From Palsa-506 sp963755815 (GTDB lineage Bacteria > Actinomycetota > Actinomycetes > Streptosporangiales > Streptosporangiaceae): a DNA stretch of 64,000 nt. This document shows positions 48,963-56,160 of the stretch, one piece after another (positions within the stretch are counted from its first letter, which is position 1; each line of letters opens with the position of its first letter). Position numbers and translations under genes: made by a program. The notes under the pieces are model-generated. The model saw only the letters and a list, made by a program, of their open reading frames with translations. It was not told the DNA's origin and searched no databases. The DNA is taken from positions 57,931 to 121,930 of the forward strand of contig CAVWLF010000021.1 of the NCBI GenBank assembly GCA_963755815.1, written 5' to 3'.

Positions 48963-49395
48963 CGCGGTGCTGCCGGCTGGAGCCCGCACGATCGACCAGG
49001 TCCTGGCCGAGGCGCGGAGCCGGCTGGACCGCCTCACGCCGGGCCAGGCGATGGCGGCCCGCAGCGGCGGGGCGCTGATCGTCGACATCCGGCCGGCCGC
49101 GCAGCGCGCGGCCGAGGGCGAGGTGCCCGGCTCGCTGGTGATCGAGCGGAATGTCCTTGAGTGGCGCCTCGACCCCGCCTCCAGCGCACGGCTGCCCGAG
49201 GCCAGCTATGACCTCCGCGTGATCGTCATGTGCTCCGCGGGCTATACCTCCAGCCTGGCGGCGGCCGCCCTGCAGGATCTCGGCATCCGGCACGCGACCG
49301 ATCTGGACGGCGGCTTCCTGGCCTGGCAGGCGGCGGGCTTGCCGGTCGGCCCGGCCGGCCGGGGAGTGGCCGTTGATCAGAGCAGTCACAGCTGA
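48958..49395 (+). CDS. Rhodanese-like sulfurtransferase
   Basis: 145-residue single-domain rhodanese. VDIRPAAQRAAEGEVPGS (about 42-59) and the catalytic Cys92 in VMCSAGYTS, then DLDGGFLAWQAAGLP at the C-terminus. Carries persulfide sulfur between donors and acceptors. ATG 48958 preferred (GGAG at 48946-48949, 8-base spacing); GTG 48940, overlapping the CDO stop, is an alternative. Paired with cysteine dioxygenase it suggests handling of excess cysteine or sulfide. Ends next to the convergent radical SAM gene. Confidence 0.85.
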   Translation: MTAVLPAGARTIDQVLAEARSRLDRLTPGQAMAARSGGALIVDIRPAAQRAAEGEVPGSLVIERNVLEWRLDPASSARLPEASYDLRVIVMCSAGYTSSLAAAALQDLGIRHATDLDGGFLAWQAAGLPVGPAGRGVAVDQSSHS

Positions 49396-50490
49396 TCAGA
49401 GCAGGGATAGCTGAACGGCCTGGCTAGCTACCGGCCGGGCGGGCCGGCCCGCCGCGACGGCCGGCCGGGCGGCCCGCGGGACGCGGCGGGCCCGGGCCGG
49501 GCTGGCCCGGCCGACGCCGTGCCGCTCGGCCAGCTGCCGCACCTGCTCGGTGATGTGCTGCTGGTAGCCGCGGGGCGCGTACGCACGTGTTCCGTAAAGG
49601 CCGCGGTAGCGGGGCACGAGTTCCGGGTGCTGCTCGTCGAGCCAGCGCAGGTACCACTCGCGGGCGCCGGGCCGCAGGTGCAGCACGATCGGGCTGACGT
49701 GCGCCGCGCCCGCCGCGGCGATCTGCCGGACGGTCTCCTCCAGCTGGCTGGGGGAATCGGACAGGAACGGCAGGACGGGGCCCATCAGCACCCCGCAGCG
49801 CAGGCCGCGGGCGGTGATGGCGGCGCAGGCTTCCAGCCGCCGCTGCGGGCTCGGCGTGCCGGGCTCGACCGATCGGCAGAGCCCGGGGTCGGTGGATCCG
49901 ACGGACACGTTCAGCCCGACCTCGGTGACCTCCGCGGCCTCGGCGAGCAAGTCCAGGTCACGCAGGATCAGGGTGCCCTTGGTCAGGATGGAGAACGGAT
50001 TGGCGGCGTCCCGCAGCGCCGTGATGATGCCCGGCATCAGCCGGTACCTGCCCTCGGCCCGCTGGTAGCAGTCCACGTTCGTGCCCATGGCGACGTGCTC
50101 GCCGCGCCACCGCGGTGCCGCGAGCTCCTTGCGGGCCAGCTCGGCCGCGTTCACCTTGACGACGATCCTGGTGTTGAAGTCGGCCCCCGCGTCCAGGTCG
50201 AGGTAGGTGTGGGTGTTCCTGGCGAAGCAGTACGTGCACGCATGGGAGCAGCCGCGATAGGGATTGATCGTCCAGCGGAACGCCATTCTCGAGGCGGGCG
50301 GCACCTGGTTGATGATCGTGCGGGCGCGCACCTCGTAGAAGGTCATGCCGCGGAAGCCCGGGGTGTCAAACGACCTTCGCACCGCGCCCATCTCGAACAG
50401 CGGGAGCGCCGCCGGCCGCGGCCTCCGGCCGGGCCCGGCGTCGTCGCCGGCCGCGGCGGCGTCATGGTCCCTCAGATTGTCCCAGCGCAC
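49396..50490 (-). CDS. Rv2578c-family radical SAM protein
   Basis: 364 residues. The Fe-S cysteines are C81, C85 and C88 in GCSHACTYCFARNTHTYLDL, the signature of the Rv2578c / SplB-like family related to spore photoproduct lyase. ILTKGTLILRDLDLL and EVGLNVSVGSTDPGL follow in the barrel. The C-terminal 45 residues are Arg/Ala/Pro-rich. GTG 50490 (VRWDN) chosen because homologues start MRWD. From memory, the M. tuberculosis homologue is DNA-damage-inducible; two LexA-like boxes lie just upstream here, fitting an SOS role. Reaction unknown. Confidence 0.87.
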   Translation of the reverse strand: MRWDNLRDHDAAAAGDDAGPGRRPRPAALPLFEMGAVRRSFDTPGFRGMTFYEVRARTIINQVPPASRMAFRWTINPYRGCSHACTYCFARNTHTYLDLDAGADFNTRIVVKVNAAELARKELAAPRWRGEHVAMGTNVDCYQRAEGRYRLMPGIITALRDAANPFSILTKGTLILRDLDLLAEAAEVTEVGLNVSVGSTDPGLCRSVEPGTPSPQRRLEACAAITARGLRCGVLMGPVLPFLSDSPSQLEETVRQIAAAGAAHVSPIVLHLRPGAREWYLRWLDEQHPELVPRYRGLYGTRAYAPRGYQQHITEQVRQLAERHGVGRASPARARRVPRAARPAVAAGRPARPVASQAVQLSLL

Positions 50491-50501
50491 CGGTAAGACA
50501 G

Positions 50502-50538
50502 TAGAACAAGTATTCGATCTAGGCAAACACGTATTCGA
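50502..50538 (-). promoter_or_regulatory. Two LexA-like (SOS) boxes upstream of the radical SAM gene
   Basis: TAGAACAAGTATTCGA (50502-50517) matches 10 of the 12 fixed positions of the actinobacterial SOS box TCGAAC-N4-GTTCGA. A second site at 50523-50538 matches 9 of 12. They share the direct repeat GTATTCGATC and are exactly 21 bases apart, two helix turns. They sit 12-48 bases upstream of the GTG start at 50490, in a divergent region also serving the DUF3040 gene. Confidence 0.5.
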
Positions 50539-50647
50539 TCGCAGCCATCGTCTCCGGGTGGAACCAGATAGCAAAGAGCGGATAAAATCCGTGCGGTGGG
50601 GGATAGTAGTTGTCAGTCCTCACTGTGCGCTGGGCGGAGGTGGCGCC

Positions 50648-51106
50648 ATGGCGCTTTCCATGGAAGAGCAGCGCATCCTCGCTGAGATAGAGCGCCAGCT
50701 GGCTGGCGAGGATCCGGGGCTGGCCGTGCGGCTGTCGAGGTTCGGCCGCCCGGGCCTGGCGGCGGGCCTGAACACGCCGCGCGGCCGGGTACTGGCTTCC
50801 TTCCTCGTGGTCGGCGTCGTCGCCCTGCTTTCGCTGATGGTGTACTCGCTGATGCCGCTCCGGATGGCGCCTGACGGCGGCGCGGGCAGCCGGCCGACCG
50901 CCGCGCCCACCCAGCCCGCGCAGGCGGCGCGGGCCAGCGCGCCGGCCACGGCCGCGCCGGCCGCCAGCAAGGCGGCGGGCAAGACCGGAACGGCAGGCCA
51001 AACCGGCAGGCCGGGGACGCGCCGGACGGCGGCCCGCACACGGACCGGAAAGCACCCGCGGCGGCGGGCTGCCCCGCCGAGCACGGGCGCCGGGCCGGCC
51101 GGCTAG
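50648..51106 (+). CDS. DUF3040 family membrane protein
   Basis: 152 residues. The N-terminal SMEEQRILAEIERQLAGEDP (about 4-23) is the DUF3040 hallmark, followed by a membrane segment at about 48-68 and a basic Ala/Thr/Arg-rich tail of 80 residues, longer than usual. ATG 50648 has GGAGG 7 bases upstream. Function of the family is unknown. Ends 4 bases before the stop of the convergent unknown gene. Confidence 0.82.
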   Translation: MALSMEEQRILAEIERQLAGEDPGLAVRLSRFGRPGLAAGLNTPRGRVLASFLVVGVVALLSLMVYSLMPLRMAPDGGAGSRPTAAPTQPAQAARASAPATAAPAASKAAGKTGTAGQTGRPGTRRTAARTRTGKHPRRRAAPPSTGAGPAG

Positions 51107-51110
51107 GACG

Positions 51111-51614
51111 TCAGGCCTCGCGCCACAGCTGCAGCAGGTACTGCTCAAGCCCGTCCAGCTGCTTGCGCGCCCGCTGGAAGTCATCGCCGAGCGGGTCGAA
51201 GTCCCGCTCGAAGAGCTCGTCGTACAGCCGGACGACCTCCGCCCGGTTGCGGGCATAGACCCGGACGCCGTAGTCGCCCACGCCGCTCGCCAGGCGCAGG
51301 CCCCGGATGGCGTGCCCGGCCGAGCCCATGTCGACGCTGAGCTGCCCGCGCAGGTACAGGACGCATTTGGCCTCGTCCTCGTAGCCGTCGCTGAACGCCG
51401 GGGGAGCGCTGTCCCATTCCTCGATGGTGACCCGCACGTCGACGTTCTCCTGCAGGCTCATCACCAGCATCTGCTCCCGGTTGGAGCTGACCAGCGCATC
51501 GGTAGCCGGCACGGGACCAGTCCGCGCGTCCGGATCGTCGGTCGCGTCGTGTATCCGGAACATCCGCCGGTCCGGGAAGACCGGAATCTCGAGCCGGAGC
51601 AGCCTGCGACTCAC
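51111..51614 (-). CDS. Hypothetical protein, 167 residues
   Basis: No family recognised. No signal peptide or membrane segment. Begins RRLLRLEIPVFPDRRMFRIHD, has alternating strands in the middle (VDVRVTIEEWDS, KCVLYLRGQLSVDMG, DYGVRVYARNR) and a helical, charged C-terminus (RLYDELFERDFD ... YLLQLWREA). Codon bias matches neighbours. It stands alone between a DUF3040 gene and an epoxide hydrolase, divergent from the latter. Confidence 0.65.
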   Translation of the reverse strand: MSRRLLRLEIPVFPDRRMFRIHDATDDPDARTGPVPATDALVSSNREQMLVMSLQENVDVRVTIEEWDSAPPAFSDGYEDEAKCVLYLRGQLSVDMGSAGHAIRGLRLASGVGDYGVRVYARNRAEVVRLYDELFERDFDPLGDDFQRARKQLDGLEQYLLQLWREA

Positions 51615-51651
51615 AGGGCCCCCTCATTCGTGCGCAGCATCGCAGTTACTA

Positions 51652-51683
51652 GCATGCCTCTTATAGCTGCGGCAGAGGCGTGC
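51652..51683. promoter_or_regulatory. 10-bp inverted repeat in a divergent promoter region
   Basis: GCATGCCTCT (51652-51661) pairs with AGAGGCGTGC (51674-51683), 9 Watson-Crick pairs and one G-T, around a 12-base loop. It lies midway between the divergent starts at 51614 and 51776 in an AT-richer stretch. An operator controlling one or both genes is plausible. Confidence 0.4.
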
Positions 51684-51775
51684 AATGGGTTACAAAGGTA
51701 CAGGTGTGACTCTACGTTGCGGCGCCTAGCAGACCGTTAGGTCCCGGCCGGTTAGCTGGACGCTATTCTCCCGTC

Positions 51776-52753
51776 ATGACGGAGCCTGCCGGCGGACCCG
51801 CCGGAGTCACTCATCGCGACCTTGATGTCCGCGGCCTGCGGATGCATATCGCCGAGGCGGGCCGCGGGCCGCTCGTGCTGCTGCTGCACGGCTTCCCTGA
51901 GTCGTGGTACTCGTGGCGTCATCAGCTGACCGCGCTGGCCGCCGCCGGATTCCACGCGGTCGCGCCGGATCAGCGCGGGTACGGCCGGACCGGCCGACCG
52001 GCGGCCGCGGATGCCTACACCATCCTGCACCTGGCTGGCGACGTCATCGGGCTGATGGACGTGCTCGGCGAACGGCAGGCGGTGCTGGCCGGGCACGACT
52101 GGGGTGCGCCGGTGGCCTGGCACACCGCGCTGCTGCGGCCGGACCGGATCCGCGGGGTCATCGGGCTGAGCGTGGCCTACCGCCCCCGCGGCTCGACCGC
52201 GCCGGTCACCGCCATGCGCAGCCGCATCGGCGACGCCTTCTACATGGTGTACTTCCAGGAACCCGGCATCGCCGATGCCGAGCTCGCGCGTGACCTCCCC
52301 GCCACCTTCCGCAAGCTCCTGTTCAGCGCCTCCGGCGACGGGCCGCGCGGCCTGCCGCTCGTTCCGCCCGGCGGCGGGCTGCTGGACAGCTGCGTGGATC
52401 CGGCCGTGCTGCCCGGCTGGCTGACCGCCCACGACATTTCCGTGTTCGCGGCGGAGTACGCGGCCGCGGGCTTCACCGGCGGCCTGAACTGGTACCGGAA
52501 TCTGGACCGTAACTGGGAGCTCACCGCGGCCTGGCACGGCGCGCCGGTCACCGTGCCCGCTCTTTACCTGGCCGGCGACCGCGATCTCGTGCTGAACTTC
52601 CCGGGCACCCGCGAGCAGCTGCCCAGGATGCGCGAGTACATCCCCCAGCTGCGCGGCACGGTGCTGCTGCCCGGCTGCGGCCACTGGACGCAGCAGGAAC
52701 GGCCGGACGAGGTCAGCGAGGCGATGATCGGCTTCCTGCGCGGCCTGGACTGA
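51776..52753 (+). CDS. Epoxide hydrolase-type alpha/beta hydrolase
   Basis: 325 residues. HGFPESWYSWR (about 38-48) is the HGxP oxyanion motif of epoxide hydrolases; the nucleophile is D108 in GHDWGAPVAW; the acid is probably the Asp in LAGDRDLVL (near residue 266) and the base the His in GCGHWTQQE (near 303). A lid domain with tyrosines (about 140-230) is present. Opens epoxides to diols. Its last 41 bases overlap the repeat-encoded tail of the convergent ParA gene. Confidence 0.88.
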   Translation: MTEPAGGPAGVTHRDLDVRGLRMHIAEAGRGPLVLLLHGFPESWYSWRHQLTALAAAGFHAVAPDQRGYGRTGRPAAADAYTILHLAGDVIGLMDVLGERQAVLAGHDWGAPVAWHTALLRPDRIRGVIGLSVAYRPRGSTAPVTAMRSRIGDAFYMVYFQEPGIADAELARDLPATFRKLLFSASGDGPRGLPLVPPGGGLLDSCVDPAVLPGWLTAHDISVFAAEYAAAGFTGGLNWYRNLDRNWELTAAWHGAPVTVPALYLAGDRDLVLNFPGTREQLPRMREYIPQLRGTVLLPGCGHWTQQERPDEVSEAMIGFLRGLD

Positions 52754-53708
52754 CCGGCGGCTTGGCTGGCGCCCTGACGGGCGTCTTGGCCGGTGCCCTG
52801 ACAGGTGTCTTGGCTGGCGTCTTGGCTGGTGTCTTGGCCGGTGCCCTGACAGGTGTCTTGGCTGGCGTCTTGGCCGGTGCCCTGACGGGCGTCTTGGCTG
52901 GCGTCTTGGCCGGTGCCCTGACGGGCGTCTTGGCTGGCGTCTTGGCCGGTCCCTTGACCGGCCGCAGCCCGCTGCGCTCCCGTGCCTCCGCCCATAGCTC
53001 CGCGTAGCTGCGGGCGGCGGCGCTGCGCGGCGCGAACGCGGTCACCGGGGCGCGCCGCACGGACATCTGCTCGATCAGCGACAGGGCCGGGATGGCCGTG
53101 GCGGCGACGTCGGATCGCTGCCCGGGCAGCGTGGCCGCGATCTCCTTATGCATGCTCTTGCGCCGGTCGATCATGGAGAAGAACGCGAGGATATCCGGCC
53201 GCTGCCCGTCGAAGTCAGCGATGAACTCGGTCAGCTGATCGAGCGTGCGAACCGACAGGGTGGTCGGGATCAGCGGCACGAGCAAGATATCGGCGGCATG
53301 GAGCACGCTCTCGGACAGCAGCGAGATGCTGGGCGGGCAGTCCAGGAACACGACGTCATACTCGGCCCGCAGCGGCGCGAGCAGGCGGCCGAGCTTGCGG
53401 GCCGGCTTCCTGGCCGCGTCCAGGAGCAGATCCAGGTTCCGGTAGGTGAAGTCCGCGGGGAGCAGGTCGAGGTGGTCGAAATCGGTGCCCTTGATCGCTC
53501 CGTCCAGGCTGCGGGTGCCCTGGATCAGCGCCTTGCCGCCGCCCTTGACCCGCGGCCGGACCCGGAACAGGAAGGTCGCCGCCCCCTGCGGGTCCAGGTC
53601 CCAGAGCAGCACCCGGTAGCCGTCCCGGGCGGCCAGGTAGGCGAGATTGACCGCGGTGGACGTCTTGCCCACCCCGCCCTTGATGTTGTACGTGGCATAT
53701 ATCTTCAT
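52713..53708 (-). CDS. ParA/MinD-type positioning ATPase with histone-like tail
   Basis: 331 residues. Deviant Walker A KGGVGKTS with signature K10 and K15, the A' Asp in LLWDLDPQGAAT (D37/D39), and Walker B VVFLDCPPSIS. Residues 1-255 form a complete ParA domain. From about residue 262 the chain becomes a Pro/Ala/Lys/Arg repeat tail resembling histone H1 or mycobacterial HupB tails, suited to non-specific DNA binding. No ParB gene or parS-like site is nearby, so it is not the chromosomal ParA. Its ATG overlaps the CHAD gene stop (ATGA), so the two products probably act together. Confidence 0.9.
   Translation of the reverse strand: MKIYATYNIKGGVGKTSTAVNLAYLAARDGYRVLLWDLDPQGAATFLFRVRPRVKGGGKALIQGTRSLDGAIKGTDFDHLDLLPADFTYRNLDLLLDAARKPARKLGRLLAPLRAEYDVVFLDCPPSISLLSESVLHAADILLVPLIPTTLSVRTLDQLTEFIADFDGQRPDILAFFSMIDRRKSMHKEIAATLPGQRSDVAATAIPALSLIEQMSVRRAPVTAFAPRSAAARSYAELWAEARERSGLRPVKGPAKTPAKTPVRAPAKTPAKTPVRAPAKTPAKTPVRAPAKTPAKTPAKTPVRAPAKTPVRAPAKPPVSPGRAGSRSSPR
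52756..52955. repeat. 36-bp tandem repeats encoding the ParA basic tail
   Basis: About 200 bases built from near-identical units; on the reverse strand the repeating peptide is PAKTPAKTPVRA (12 residues, 36 bases), three regular copies followed by an extended one and two shortened ones. Unit-to-unit differences are mostly single-base, silent changes. Such arrays change copy number readily and could also have been miscounted in assembly. Confidence 0.85.
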
Positions 53709-55276
53709 GGCGTGGCCGTCTCGGTCATGGCCAGGATCCGTTGCTGGCTGGCCGGGCTGGCGAAGTCTGCGAATATGCCGGCGAACTGGCCGCGCGCCCG
53801 CTGCTGCCGGACGGCGAGCCCGGCCGCGACCTCGCCCATCGCCAGCAGCGTCGCGGCCGGCCCGGTCCGGTCGGCCATCATCTGCGCGGCGAAGGCCCGG
53901 ATCTCACCTCGCTGCACCTCGGTGTCCTGGAATTCGCCCAGGCAGTTCTGCAGTGCCTTCAGCTCCCTGACCGCCTGCCAGTGCTGGCTGGGGTCGTACA
54001 GCGAACCGAAGATCTCCAGCAGGTAACGCAGGTCCTTGCAGCGCTTGCGCAGCTCGTGCATGCTCTCCGGGGCCGATGCCGCGGTGATGGCCGCGCCGTC
54101 GGCGAGTACCCGCCGGTGCGCCCGGCGGATCCGGCGGCCGGCTAGCTGGGCGGCGGACGGGCGTGCGCGGCCGCCGCCGGCCGCGCTGCCGAGGGCATCC
54201 CGCCATTCACCGGTGATGCGGGAAAAACGGGCCGAACGCAGCCCCCGGGCCAGCTGCCGCTGCGCCGCCGCCCGCCGCCTGGCCAGCTGGTCATGGAACG
54301 GCTGAAGCTCGGCCGGGGACGCAGCGGCCAGGCCGGCCGCCATGGCGCCGAAGTCCAGCAGGTACACGTCGAGGTCCCGGGTCGGCGTGGTCAGGTCGCC
54401 GAGCCACTTGAACTCGGGCCGGAACCGGCCGCCCAGGCCGCCGGGCAGCACGTCCCCGGCCAGCTTGAGCGTCGACCTGGTGCGCCGCACGGCGATGCGC
54501 AGGTCATGCAGGAATTCCGTGTCGATGTCGCGCAGCACGCCGCCGACATTGGCCTGCAGGGTGCCGAGCAGCTGCGCCAGCACGGCCGCCACGGCCGCGA
54601 CCGCCGGAGCCTGCGGGTCCAGCTGGACGCTGATCTTGCCGGTGTAGTCGCCGGGGTGGCGGCCCGCCGCCGCCAGGGCGGCGGCCAGCGCTCCGGCGCC
54701 GCCGTCCGTCATCCCGCTCGCGGCGGCCAGGATGTCGGCCAGCCGGTCGGCCTGCGCCTGGTAACCGCGCAGCGCGGTGACCGTCAGGCGCGGCGGCAGT
54801 GTGGTCTTGGCCGGGGAGCTGACCGCCATCCGGTCCACGGTCACCCGGGCGACCGTCTTGTCGTCGGAGTTGAGCACTCGCAGCCCGTGCACGGTACTGG
54901 TCGCCCGCGCGACCGGCAGCAGCGCCCGGACCCCGACCACCGGGCGCAGCCGCTCGCGTAGCGGGCCCACCGGCAGCACGTCCAGCAGGCCGGGCCACTT
55001 CGGCCGGACGCCGGCCGGCCCGGCTTGCTGCGCGGCGACCACGGCGCCGTCCCGCCCGGTCAGCACCAGCTCGGTGGTGCCGCGGCCGCTGGTCAGCTCA
55101 AGCGTCAGGCCGGCCCGGTAGAGCCGCCAGTCGAAGGTGTCCAGCCAGGCCCGCCGGACGGTCCTGGCCCGGCCGTCGCCATGCCAGCGGAATCGCGGTC
55201 CGAGCGCCACCAGGTAGTCGTCGGACTCCGGCATGCCACGGTCGTCAAGCGCGAACTCTCGCGGCGCGTTGCGCAA
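53705..55276 (-). CDS. CYTH-CHAD domain protein
   Basis: 523 residues. The N-terminal part (about 1-195) resembles a CYTH triphosphate-tunnel domain (DTFDWRLYRAGLTLEL; many alternating Arg/Glu). The CHAD helical domain spans about 225-515, with HDLRIAVRRTRSTLKL and MHELRKRCKDLRYLLEIF as its conserved basic helices, the polyphosphate-binding feature of CHAD. CHAD proteins have been shown to bind polyphosphate and localise to granules. Start is a TTG at 55276 with GAGG 7 bases upstream; an ATG 14 codons later is the alternative. First gene of a two-gene operon with the ParA ATPase. Confidence 0.85.
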   Translation of the reverse strand: MRNAPREFALDDRGMPESDDYLVALGPRFRWHGDGRARTVRRAWLDTFDWRLYRAGLTLELTSGRGTTELVLTGRDGAVVAAQQAGPAGVRPKWPGLLDVLPVGPLRERLRPVVGVRALLPVARATSTVHGLRVLNSDDKTVARVTVDRMAVSSPAKTTLPPRLTVTALRGYQAQADRLADILAAASGMTDGGAGALAAALAAAGRHPGDYTGKISVQLDPQAPAVAAVAAVLAQLLGTLQANVGGVLRDIDTEFLHDLRIAVRRTRSTLKLAGDVLPGGLGGRFRPEFKWLGDLTTPTRDLDVYLLDFGAMAAGLAAASPAELQPFHDQLARRRAAAQRQLARGLRSARFSRITGEWRDALGSAAGGGRARPSAAQLAGRRIRRAHRRVLADGAAITAASAPESMHELRKRCKDLRYLLEIFGSLYDPSQHWQAVRELKALQNCLGEFQDTEVQRGEIRAFAAQMMADRTGPAATLLAMGEVAAGLAVRQQRARGQFAGIFADFASPASQQRILAMTETATP

Positions 55277-55418
55277 TTTGCGGCCTCACGAAGGGTGACA
55301 AACGAGTGTGCGGGAAATATCAGCAAAAGGGATTTAATGCACTATTTCGGCGGTAATTAGTGTAGCAGTGCGAGCGTGCCACGGCCGGTAAAGGCCATGC
55401 TCCCTTAGCCTAGGCCTC

Positions 55419-56129
55419 GTGACCAACCCGGACTGGGCGACTATCGCCTCGCTGGCCACCGCCGGGGGCACGCTCGTGCTGGCGGTGTCGACATTCGCCT
55501 CGGTCAAGTCGGCGAACCGGGCGGCGCGCGCCGCCGAGCGGTCCCTGCTTTCCGGCCAGCGGCCGCTGCTGATGCCATCGCGGCTGCAGGATGCCGACCA
55601 GAAGATTCTCTTCGGCGACGGGCGGTGGATCCATGCGCCGGGTGGCGGGGGAGCGGCCGAGGTGGCGGCCGGCGGGGAAATCGGCGATCTGTCGGCGCGC
55701 GGCCAGTTCGGCCGGGACGCGGATGGCATCGCCGCCGGCCGGGACTGCGTCGTCTACCTCGCGCTCTCGCTGCGCAACGCCGGCACCGGGATCGCGGTCG
55801 TGCACGGCTGGCGGTTCTCGCCCCGGCCCCTGATGCAGGATTCCGAGCCCCCCTCGCCCGACTTCCGCCACCAGACCCGCGATCTCTACATTCCGGCCGG
55901 CGACCTGGGTTTCTGGCAGGCCGCGTTCCGCGACCCGGCCGACCCGCAATACGAGGACGCGAGGAAGGTAGTCGAGGCCCGGCAGCCGGTCACGATCGAC
56001 TTGCTGTACGGCGATCACGAGGGCGGGCAGCGCATGGAGAGCCGCTTCAACCTGCTGCCGGCCGGCGAGGGCCGATGGCTGGCCTCGGCATCGCGGCATC
56101 ACAACGTCGACCGGCCCGATCCGAGATAG
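55419..56129 (+). CDS. Hypothetical membrane-anchored protein
   Basis: 236 residues. One N-terminal membrane segment (about 8-27) is followed by a short basic helix and a beta-rich soluble domain (VYLALSLRNAGTGIAVVHGWRF near 110-130; DLLYGDHEGGQRMESRFNL near 195-215). The pattern resembles conserved actinobacterial proteins with no assigned role. GTG start. Divergent from the CHAD-ParA operon with 142 AT-richer bases between; downstream is SthA, 31 bases away. Confidence 0.65.
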   Translation: MTNPDWATIASLATAGGTLVLAVSTFASVKSANRAARAAERSLLSGQRPLLMPSRLQDADQKILFGDGRWIHAPGGGGAAEVAAGGEIGDLSARGQFGRDADGIAAGRDCVVYLALSLRNAGTGIAVVHGWRFSPRPLMQDSEPPSPDFRHQTRDLYIPAGDLGFWQAAFRDPADPQYEDARKVVEARQPVTIDLLYGDHEGGQRMESRFNLLPAGEGRWLASASRHHNVDRPDPR

Positions 56130-56160
56130 TTCCGGGCGGCCTTTCAAAAGCCCGGCCGGC

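Noticed and set aside
49374..49404. Direct repeat TGATCAGAGCAG at the rhodanese/radical SAM junction
   Set aside because: Two copies of 12 bases at a convergent gene end; no sign of function beyond another small duplication.
52762..53007. Forward-strand open frame of LAGVLAGALTG repeats
   Set aside because: It is the mirror of the ParA tail repeats, hydrophobic and without a start signal; the reverse-strand reading is a complete ParA.
52713..53708. Chromosomal parAB/origin region
   Set aside because: No parB, parS-like site, dnaA or dnaN nearby; the ATPase is coupled to a CHAD gene instead.
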